DNA of 5,244 nucleotides from Gammaproteobacteria bacterium. GTDB lineage: Bacteria > Pseudomonadota > Gammaproteobacteria > Steroidobacterales > GCA-2729495. A model generated the notes under the pieces. The model saw nothing but the letters and a program-made list of their open reading frames with translations, did no database searches and was not told where the DNA came from. The stretch's first letter is position 1. Each line of letters opens with the position of its first letter. The stretch covers positions 1 to 5,244 of the forward strand of contig JAHDYN010000160.1 in NCBI GenBank assembly GCA_023383735.1, in the 5' to 3' direction. Of this stretch, positions 1 to 4,591 are shown piece after piece. A program made the position numbers and the translations under genes.

Positions 1-544
1 CCTGGATGCCGAGCAGCTCGAACTGCGTCTGCTCGCGCAGCTTCTTGTCGAGCGCGCCCAGCGGTTCGTCGAGCAGCAGCAGCTTCGGCCGCTTGACCAG
101 TGATCGCGCCAGCGCAACGCGCTGGCGCTGGCCGCCGGACAACTGGTGCGGCTTGCGCTGCGCGTACGACGTCATCTTGACGATATCGAGGATTGCCCCG
201 ACCCGCTCGCTGATTTCCGCGCGGTTGAGCTTCTCCTGCTCCAGTCCGAAGGCGACGTTCTTCCAGGCCGTCATGTGCGGAAACAGCGCGTAGGACTGGA
301 ACATCATGTTGGCCGGGCGCTCATAGGCCGGGATGCCGGCCATGTCCTGGCCATCGATGAATATCGAACCGGAAGTCGGCGCATCGAAACCGGCCAGCAT
401 GCGCAGCAGCGTGGTCTTGCCGCAACCGGATCCGCCGAGCAGGCAGAAGATCTCGCCCTGGTTGATGCTCAGGCTGACGTTGTCCACCGCAACGAAATCA
501 CCGAATTTCCTGGTGACACCGTCGAGGCGCACGTACTCGTGCAC
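1..544 (-). CDS. potG: Putrescine/polyamine ABC transporter ATP-binding protein PotG (partial, C-terminus beyond left edge)
   Basis: This is the cytoplasmic ATPase that energises polyamine import through the inner membrane with PotH/PotI-type permeases. The 181 visible residues contain the ABC nucleotide-binding core in order: Walker A GGSGCGKTT (about residues 37-45), Q-loop in MMFQSYALFPHMT (Gln83), signature LSGGQ (135-139) followed by RQRVALARSLVKRPK, Walker B LLLLDEP (Asp159, Glu160) and a D-loop GALDKK. The match to E. coli PotG is close, from memory, around the Q-loop and signature. The H-loop and the C-terminal regulatory domain lie outside the window. No ATG is available: the frame opens just after a stop, and the first usable start is GTG at 544, 4 nt after the potF stop, with another GTG at 532. 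Shine-Dalgarno pairing is weak, so translation is probably coupled to potF. The potF-potG order matches the potFGHI operon, so permease genes are expected to the left. Confidence 0.95.
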   Translation of the reverse strand, partial: MHEYVRLDGVTRKFGDFVAVDNVSLSINQGEIFCLLGGSGCGKTTLLRMLAGFDAPTSGSIFIDGQDMAGIPAYERPANMMFQSYALFPHMTAWKNVAFGLEQEKLNRAEISERVGAILDIVKMTSYAQRKPHQLSGGQRQRVALARSLVKRPKLLLLDEPLGALDKKLREQTQFELLGIQ

Positions 545-548
545 GGCT

Positions 549-1706
549 TCAGCGACCGGTCTTGAAGCGCGTCCAGGAGCGGGTCAGGAGACGCGTGAAC
601 TCGGGCGTCTCGGCCAGGTCCGGCACCAGCCTCGTCATGACCTCGGCGGAGGGGTAGATGCTCGGGTCATTGCGGACCGCCTCGTCCACCAGCGCGTAAG
701 AGGCCACATTGCTGTTCGCGTAGTTGACGTAGCTGGAATTCCGCGCTGCGATCTCCGGCCGCAGCAGGAAATCGATGAACAGGTGGGCATTGAGCGGGTG
801 CTTTGCATCCTTCGGTATGGCGAGCATGTCGAAGAACATGATCGCGCCCTCCTTCGGCAGGCTGTAGCGGATGGTGTTGCCCTTGCCGGCTTCGTCGGCG
901 CGATCACGGGCCTGCAGCACATCGCCCACCCAGCCCAGCGCCAGGCAGATCTCGCCGTTGGCGAGATCGTCGATGTACTTCGACGAGTTGACATAGCGGA
1001 TCGAGGGCCGGATCTTCATCAGCACGTCTTCAGCGGCCTGCAGGTCGGCCGGATCCTCGCTGTTTGCTTCCTTGCCCAGGAGGATGAGCACCGTACCCAC
1101 CACTTCGGAGGGCGCATCCAGAATCGCCACGCCGCAGTCTGCGAATTTCGACACGACGGCCGGATCGTAGAACATCCGCCAGCTGTCGGTGGGCGCATCG
1201 GGCATGCGCTGGTTGATCATCTCGACGTTGTAACCCACCCCCGAGGTACCCCAAAGGTAGTTGACCGAGTACTTGTTGCCCGGGTCGTGGAGTGCCACGC
1301 GCTGCGTGATGTCGGGATCAAGGTTCTTCAGGTTCGGCAGCAGCGCGGTATCGAGCGGCTGGAACACGCCGGCGGTAATCTGCCGCTCCAGGAACGAAGC
1401 CGAGGGAACCACGATGTCGTAACCGGTGTTACCGGCCAGCAATTTCGTCTCGACGACTTCATTTGAATCGAAGACATCGTAGTTCACCTTGATCCCGTAC
1501 TCCGCCTCGAACTCCTTGACCACGACGTCATCGATATAGTCGGACCAGTTATAGACATTGAGGATTTTCTCGGCATCAGTCTGCACCGCAGAAGCGCCAG
1601 CCGGCGGCGAAACCGTGCTGCCCGCATCGGGCTTCGGGCCACCGCAGGCGCCGAGCAGCAGTGCGGCAGCAAGGGCCAGACCGGCCCGAGGCAGATGGCT
1701 GTTCAT
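549..1706 (-). CDS. potF: Polyamine (putrescine)-binding lipoprotein, PotF family
   Basis: This 385-residue extracytoplasmic solute-binding protein would deliver putrescine or related polyamines to the ABC importer whose ATPase is encoded next. The N-terminus has an Arg, a hydrophobic stretch and a lipobox LGAC with Cys21, then a Pro/Ser/Ala-rich linker to about residue 45. The rest follows E. coli PotF closely. Recognisable blocks are YNWSDYI (52-58), YDVFDSNEV (76-84), VVPSASFLERQ (99-109), DAPSEV (197-202), SSKYIDDLANGEIC (241-254), GWVGDV (259-263 region), PKEGA and FFDM (291-294). The PotF putrescine contacts known from E. coli have counterparts here: Trp54, Ser55, Asp56, Ser102, Glu201, Trp259, Asp262 and Asp293, so ligand binding is expected to be intact. 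The start at 1706 has GGGGGA seven bases upstream. E. coli PotF is a free periplasmic protein, so the lipid anchor is a difference. Whether the ligand is putrescine, spermidine or both cannot be decided from this sequence. Confidence 0.96.
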   Translation of the reverse strand: MNSHLPRAGLALAAALLLGACGGPKPDAGSTVSPPAGASAVQTDAEKILNVYNWSDYIDDVVVKEFEAEYGIKVNYDVFDSNEVVETKLLAGNTGYDIVVPSASFLERQITAGVFQPLDTALLPNLKNLDPDITQRVALHDPGNKYSVNYLWGTSGVGYNVEMINQRMPDAPTDSWRMFYDPAVVSKFADCGVAILDAPSEVVGTVLILLGKEANSEDPADLQAAEDVLMKIRPSIRYVNSSKYIDDLANGEICLALGWVGDVLQARDRADEAGKGNTIRYSLPKEGAIMFFDMLAIPKDAKHPLNAHLFIDFLLRPEIAARNSSYVNYANSNVASYALVDEAVRNDPSIYPSAEVMTRLVPDLAETPEFTRLLTRSWTRFKTGR

Positions 1707-1765
1707 GTCGATGTCCCCCGATGCATTTGCGAAACACTGTGGGCCTGAACCGGTCGGCCCCGGTC

Positions 1766-1794
1766 TTTATAGCGCAGGCCTCGCACGGGGGAAA
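1766..1794 (-). promoter_or_regulatory. Possible promoter of the potFG operon
   Basis: On the minus strand, TATAAA (1766-1771) sits about 60 bases upstream of the potF start and looks like a sigma70 -10 element. At a 17-base spacing the -35 position reads TTTCCC (1789-1794), which matches TTGACA at only three positions. The start would therefore be weak or activator-dependent. I saw no sigma54 GG-N10-GC element in this leader, although nitrogen-related control would have made one plausible. Confidence 0.35.
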
Positions 1795-1831
1795 GGCAAC
1801 TTTCAGGCGTCGACCGGCCGCGAGGATCTGC

Positions 1832-1862
1832 TGGTCATATGCCCGGTGTCTCGTGCTACATT
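1832..1862 (+). promoter_or_regulatory. Possible extended -10 promoter of the TorF-like porin gene
   Basis: TGCTACATT (1854-1862) reads as an extended -10 element: a TG, one base, then TACATT at 1857-1862, with 4 of 6 bases matching TATAAT. A weak -35-like TGGTCA lies at 1832-1837 with a long 19-base spacer. Transcription would start near 1869, leaving a leader of about 30 bases before the ATG at 1900. Only the extended -10 is a reasonable match. Confidence 0.35.
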
Positions 1863-1899
1863 TTGCGCTGCTTCAAGCACAACCCCAGGGGGCAGATCC

Positions 1900-2658
1900 A
1901 TGCGCAGTCTTGCAGCCGTTTCCGCACTGGCTATTTTCGGCCTGGCGACCACCACCCACGCCGAGATCACGGGCACCGCCGCAGTCACCAGCGACTACGA
2001 TTTTCGCGGCGTGTCCTTGAGCGACGAGGACCCGGCGTTTCAGGCCAGCATCGACTACGCCCATGACAACGGCTTCTACGCCAGCCTCTGGGGCAGCAGC
2101 ATCGATTACGGCCCCGATTACGATGGCACGATCGAGATCGACTTGGGCGCCGGGCTCTCGGGCGAAACGGAGCTCGGCATCGGCTGGGATGTCGGCCTGG
2201 TCTGGTACGCCTACCCCGACAGCGACTCATCGCCCGCCAAGCTGGAGATCGAGGACTACGGTGAGGCCTACCTCGGCGGCAGCTACAAGATGCTCGATGC
2301 CAAGGTCTGGTATACGGACGATTACGGCGATACCGGCGACGACGCGTGGTACACCGAGCTCAACGCCAGTTTCGAACTGCCGGCCGGCCTGACCCTGGAC
2401 CTGCATATCGGCCAGAGCTTCGGTGACTACTGGGATGCCATTGCTGACGATGCCGAGAGCGAGCTCGAAACGACCGGCATCGACGGTGACTACACGGACT
2501 GGTCAATCGGCCTCGGTTATACGGTCGGCTACTTCGATCTGAACCTGCGCTACGTCGACACCGACACGGACTCGGATCTCGAGGTCAACAGCGGTGCCTT
2601 TGCCAATGACAGCCGGGTGGTCTTCACGGTATCGACCAGTTTCCCCTGGGCCAACTGA
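1900..2658 (+). CDS. TIGR02001/TorF-family outer-membrane beta-barrel protein (putative porin), strongly acidic
   Basis: This 252-residue exported protein has a clear Sec signal peptide (MRSL, hydrophobic core, then THA|E with cleavage after Ala21). The mature part opens with the family hallmark, VTSDYDFRGVSLSDEDPAFQ followed by IDYAHDNGFYASLWGS, which I recognise from the proteobacterial TIGR02001 (Gcw_chp/TorF) family. Alternating strands with aromatic girdle residues and Gly/Tyr/Trp-rich turns fit an outer-membrane barrel. By hand count the mature part has about 48 Asp+Glu and only 6 Lys+Arg, with acidic clusters such as YTDDYGDTGDD and VDTDTDSD in presumed loops. The last strand, VVFTVSTSF, ends in a beta-barrel-type Phe but is followed by PWAN. 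The ATG at 1900 is preferred because AGGGGG lies seven bases upstream and it places the signal peptide at the N-terminus; the frame stays open upstream but lacks such a start. It is divergent from potFG. The substrate is not known for this family; passage of cationic nitrogen compounds is an inference. Confidence 0.88.
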   Translation: MRSLAAVSALAIFGLATTTHAEITGTAAVTSDYDFRGVSLSDEDPAFQASIDYAHDNGFYASLWGSSIDYGPDYDGTIEIDLGAGLSGETELGIGWDVGLVWYAYPDSDSSPAKLEIEDYGEAYLGGSYKMLDAKVWYTDDYGDTGDDAWYTELNASFELPAGLTLDLHIGQSFGDYWDAIADDAESELETTGIDGDYTDWSIGLGYTVGYFDLNLRYVDTDTDSDLEVNSGAFANDSRVVFTVSTSFPWAN

Positions 2659-2683
2659 GACGCCGGGGACCTGAATGCGAAGC

Positions 2684-2713
2684 CGGGGCGATCTCCCCTA
2701 GCGGGTCGCCCCG
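2684..2713. terminator. Inverted repeat between convergent genes, possible weak bidirectional terminator
   Basis: CGGGGCGA (2684-2691) and TCGCCCCG (2706-2713) form a perfect 8-bp GC-rich stem around a 14-base loop. It lies between the stop of the porin gene (2656-2658) and the convergent gene, and it overlaps the last codons of the latter. No run of T follows on either strand, so it is not a canonical intrinsic terminator. It could still act as a 3'-end stabilising structure. Confidence 0.35.
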
Positions 2714-2991
2714 AATTCCTTCCTGCAGCTGGTGCAGGCGGGCGCTGTCATCAGCGGCTTGTACAGCGCACCGTCCAGTGCGGCGGACCAGAACCACCGG
2801 TTGCCGCAGTCCGGACAACGGATGAACAGGCAGCCAAAGGCATAGCCGGCGACAGCGAGGATGGTGCCCACCGTCCACGACATCCCGGCAGACTCGAAGA
2901 GCGGCACAAAACTGCCGATCAGCAGCAGGAGGATGGCCAGCGCCAGCTTCCAGAACTGCCCGGTACGCGTCACCACTGAATGCGAAAACAT
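2698..2991 (-). CDS. Small two-helix membrane protein with C-terminal four-cysteine zinc ribbon, function unknown
   Basis: I do not recognise a named family for this 97-residue protein. It has two predicted transmembrane helices (about residues 15-32 and 39-57), joined by a short turn containing ESAG. They are followed by a cytosolic or periplasmic tail with CPDC (59-62) and CTSC (86-89), the spacing expected of a zinc ribbon (CPxCG...CxxC). The CPDCGNRWFW sequence resembles the zinc ribbons of many small bacterial membrane proteins. A further Cys54 lies inside the second helix. The start at 2991 is supported by GGGGAGA five or six bases upstream. The gene lies 20 nt after the GIY-YIG gene on the same strand, so the two are probably co-transcribed. 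It is convergent with the porin gene, and its 3' end overlaps an inverted repeat. Confidence 0.82.
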   Translation of the reverse strand: MFSHSVVTRTGQFWKLALAILLLLIGSFVPLFESAGMSWTVGTILAVAGYAFGCLFIRCPDCGNRWFWSAALDGALYKPLMTAPACTSCRKEFGATR

Positions 2992-3011
2992 CGACTCTCC
3001 CCAGCGGCCGG

Positions 3012-3257
3012 TTATTTGCCGGCCTGAATCAGGCTGCGCTTCAACGACACCGGCATGCGCTTGATGGCCGCTTCCCGCCGCTGGGCCGCGCTCCGGTCTT
3101 CCGCAGGCTCGCTGTACACCAGTTCAACAGGCCGGCGCGAGCGAGTATAGGCGCTACCCGTGCCGGCATTGTGCTGACCGATGCGCGCATCGAGATCCCT
3201 GGCGATCCCGGTGTACAGGCTCTGGTCTGCACACTGCACAATATAGACGTGCCACAT
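3012..3257 (-). CDS. GIY-YIG nuclease superfamily protein, UPF0213/YhbQ-like
   Basis: The product is a minimal single-domain GIY-YIG protein of 81 residues (89 if the upstream GTG at 3281 is used). Landmarks, numbered from the ATG at 3257, are VYIVQC (GIY strand, Tyr5), LYTGIARDLDARIGQHN (YIG-equivalent Tyr15-Thr-Gly, catalytic-type Arg25), YTRSRRPVELVYSE and DRSAAQRREAAIKRM with the conserved Glu62. All the expected active-site positions (two Tyr, Arg, Glu) are present, so it looks intact. Small proteins of this family, such as E. coli YhbQ, are linked to DNA handling, but their cellular role is poorly defined. I prefer the ATG at 3257 because family members begin just before the W-x-VYI strand. 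Neither start has a good ribosome binding site: AGGA lies 15 bases from the ATG. It is the first gene of a probable two-gene unit with the zinc-ribbon membrane protein. Confidence 0.9.
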   Translation of the reverse strand: MWHVYIVQCADQSLYTGIARDLDARIGQHNAGTGSAYTRSRRPVELVYSEPAEDRSAAQRREAAIKRMPVSLKRSLIQAGK

Positions 3258-3333
3258 CGGGCTGGCCGGCGTTCCTGTCACAAAACTGCTCGATGATGAT
3301 CAAACGATCGAATGCGCCGGCCGCTTGCGCAAA

Positions 3334-3360
3334 AAGCCAAACAAGCCAAACAAGCCAAAC
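3334..3360. repeat. Three perfect tandem copies of the 9-mer AAGCCAAAC
   Basis: The unit AAGCCAAAC occurs at 3334-3342, 3343-3351 and 3352-3360 with no mismatch. The array lies between the divergent GIY-YIG gene and the 35-residue gene, right before the GTAAC direct repeats. Its AT content is higher than its surroundings. It may be a slippage-prone tract or a set of protein-binding sites; the sequence alone does not decide. Confidence 0.9.
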
Positions 3361-3370
3361 CCGGCACCCT

Positions 3371-3385
3371 GTAACACTTTGTAAC
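3371..3385 (+). promoter_or_regulatory. GTAAC-N5-GTAAC direct repeat, possible response-regulator site
   Basis: GTAAC at 3371-3375 and again at 3381-3385 gives a 10-bp period, one helical turn, in the same orientation. OmpR/PhoB-family response regulators bind tandem half-sites with this geometry. The E. coli CpxR consensus GTAAA-N5-GTAAA differs by one base per half-site. The repeat is 67 bases upstream of the ATG at 3453, a normal activator distance, but it could instead serve the divergent GIY-YIG gene. No convincing -10/-35 pair was found next to it. Confidence 0.4.
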
Positions 3386-3452
3386 GGGGCGCATCCGCGG
3401 TCGGGGTGAGGGCGAACTACATCCCATCGACACTCACACTGGAGAACTCGCC

Positions 3453-3560
3453 ATGACCCGCATCAATACCGTCACCCGCTACGTCGAGACCGCCTTCGTC
3501 GCCACCCTGAGCCTCGTGGCGCTCGCCGGCATCATCCGCCTGATCGTGCTCGCCGTCTGA
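3453..3560 (+). CDS. 35-residue single-helix membrane microprotein, function unknown
   Basis: A short open frame encodes MTRINTVTRYVETAF followed by a hydrophobic stretch from about residue 14 to 35 (VATLSLVALAGIIRLIVLAV), broken only by Arg29. The N-terminal part has Arg3, Arg9 and Glu12. This fits a small inner-membrane protein with a short charged or amphipathic cytosolic start and one helix ending at the C-terminus. GGAG sits eight bases upstream of the ATG, a near-ideal ribosome binding site, which is the main reason to believe in the gene. The frame ends in TGA 28 bases before the end of the convergent hydrolase gene. Upstream lie the GTAAC and 9-mer repeats, which suggests regulated expression. 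I do not recognise the family, and at this length a chance reading frame cannot be fully excluded. Confidence 0.68.
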   Translation: MTRINTVTRYVETAFVATLSLVALAGIIRLIVLAV

Positions 3561-3588
3561 GCGGTGCGAGCCGGGCAGGCGGTCGGAT

Positions 3589-4473
3589 CTACGCGGTGAT
3601 CCTGCGGCGCGTCCAGCCGAATCCGGCCAGCAGTGCGGTTGAGAGCAGCAAGGCGCCGGGGGGAACTGGCACCACTGTGGTGAGGGCTGCCTGCCCGATG
3701 ATGGCGTGACCGGCGGACGTCGGATGCGCCGTGTCCCACCAGAAGTAGCTGTCCGGGTCCGCACACTGCGCTCTTGTACCACCGCCGAAGATCAAGCCGT
3801 CATAACAGGCGTTCGACACGTTGCTCAGCCCGTAGTCGCCGGGTGCAGCGCGTATCTGGTTGAACAGGCCGAAGACATCCAGCTCCATCAGCTTGATATC
3901 CAAGCCGGCGCGCAGGTTTGAAAGCGCGGTGGCATAGGCCTGGTTCGAAGCCGCGATGCCCGGCGAGGGCGAACCGATGCCATTTGGCGAGAAGCCCAGG
4001 TCGTAGAGGTTCAGAAACAGGAAGTTCCTGGCGCCGGCGCTCTGCAGGTCGGTGATCAGTCCGGTGATGTTGCCGGCGGATACCGCCGGGTTGATCCCCT
4101 GGCCAAGGTCGACGCCACCGGCCCAGATCAGATAGAGCGCATCGGCATTTGCCGTGCCCCCGACCTTGCCCAGGTAGGCGCCGCCCTGGCTGCGGATCGC
4201 TGCGGTATTGGCACCGCCAACCGCGTAGTTGTTGCCACCCACCGAGGAGGCGCTCAGGCCGAGGCCCAGCCCGCCGGCCAGGTACTCGGCCGCCACTGTG
4301 CCATTGGACCAGCGCCCGGGTGAATACGGCGGCGTTTCGGCTGCCGGCCCGCCATTGCCGCTGGTGTTCAGGCTGGCACCGAAGACCACCAGTTCGGTAT
4401 AGACCGGTGCCGCCTGCAGCGGAGCAGCCAGGAAAGCGAGGAGTAGGCCAAGGAAACCGAGAAGCACCTGCAT
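3589..4473 (-). CDS. Secreted SGNH/GDSL-type hydrolase with PEP-CTERM-like (exosortase) sorting signal
   Basis: The 294-residue product has an N-terminal signal sequence with no Lys/Arg before the hydrophobic core (MQVLLGFLGLLLAFLAAPLQA, cleavage near Ala21). The GDSL esterase/lipase blocks follow: block I FGASLNTSGN (31-40) with nucleophile Ser34, block II GGNNYAVGGANT (79-90), block III region LYLIWAGGVDL (113-123), and block V WWDTAHPTSAGH with Asp247 and His250. Cys223 and Cys237 may form a disulfide. The C-terminus, VPVPPGALLL (268-277), continues as a hydrophobic helix and ends with TRRR (288-291). This is the architecture of PEP-CTERM/VPLPA-type proteins processed by exosortase in exopolysaccharide-making Gram-negatives. 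Two family positions differ: GDSL reads GASL, and the block III Asn of the oxyanion hole reads Val121. Substrate and activity are therefore uncertain; a lipid, acyl or acetyl ester would be usual. The start at 4473 has AGGTGG six bases upstream. The gene has its own promoter. Confidence 0.88.
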   Translation of the reverse strand: MQVLLGFLGLLLAFLAAPLQAAPVYTELVVFGASLNTSGNGGPAAETPPYSPGRWSNGTVAAEYLAGGLGLGLSASSVGGNNYAVGGANTAAIRSQGGAYLGKVGGTANADALYLIWAGGVDLGQGINPAVSAGNITGLITDLQSAGARNFLFLNLYDLGFSPNGIGSPSPGIAASNQAYATALSNLRAGLDIKLMELDVFGLFNQIRAAPGDYGLSNVSNACYDGLIFGGGTRAQCADPDSYFWWDTAHPTSAGHAIIGQAALTTVVPVPPGALLLSTALLAGFGWTRRRITA

Positions 4474-4505
4474 ATGCCACCACCTGTACTCGGCCCGTTT
4501 TTGGG

Positions 4506-4525
4506 TGCCCGTGGAATGACGGGCA
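4506..4525. repeat. Perfect 7-bp inverted repeat at the predicted transcription start of the hydrolase gene
   Basis: TGCCCGT (4506-4512) and ACGGGCA (4519-4525) are exact inverted copies around a 6-base spacer. On the minus strand the repeat begins at about +1 of the promoter at 4533-4562. It could be an operator for a dimeric regulator or a hairpin at the very 5' end of the mRNA. It is followed by a run of A rather than T in the minus direction, so it is not an intrinsic terminator for the upstream gene. Confidence 0.6.
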
Positions 4526-4532
4526 TCAGTTG

Positions 4533-4562
4533 ATTATGGGGACCGATGGCCGACGTTATCAA
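4533..4562 (-). promoter_or_regulatory. Sigma70-type promoter of the secreted hydrolase gene
   Basis: On the minus strand, TTGATA (4557-4562) and CATAAT (4533-4538) each match the sigma70 -35 and -10 consensus at five of six positions, with an 18-base spacer. The predicted start near 4526 leaves a leader of about 53 bases with a stem-loop at its 5' end. This is the best promoter in the window and argues that the hydrolase is transcribed independently of the upstream 214-residue gene. Confidence 0.7.
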
Positions 4563-4591
4563 AACCGGATCACAGCGGGAAGCCGTTGCGC

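Noticed and set aside
333..1466. Long plus-strand frame of 377 codons opposite potF
   Set aside because: It is antisense to a gene with full-length PotF homology, its translation is low-complexity with no recognisable domain, and such frames are common opposite GC-rich genes.
1558..1899. Upstream extension of the porin frame, including an ATG at about 1711
   Set aside because: The ATG at 1900 has a strong ribosome binding site and begins directly with a Sec signal peptide; the extension overlaps the potF N-terminus and would bury the signal.
3006..3024. GGCCGG-N7-CCGGCC inverted repeat over the GIY-YIG stop codon
   Set aside because: Only a 6-bp all-GC stem without a T tract; expected by chance in GC-rich sequence and lying inside a probable operon.
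3240..3257. TGGCAC near the GIY-YIG start as a possible sigma54 element
   Set aside because: The GC partner of the GG-N10-GC pattern is missing and the site is inside the coding region.
3323..3332. Short palindrome TTGCGCAA next to the 9-mer repeats
   Set aside because: Eight bases only, with no second copy or supporting promoter element.
3417..3785. Minus-strand frame reading across the 35-residue gene
   Set aside because: Shadow frame rich in Arg, Ser and Pro, overlapping both the hydrolase and the better-supported small gene.
3800..4483. Alternative minus-strand frame of 227 codons overlapping the hydrolase
   Set aside because: It is Arg/Pro/Gly-rich with no motif, while the overlapping frame has signal peptide, GDSL blocks and sorting tail.
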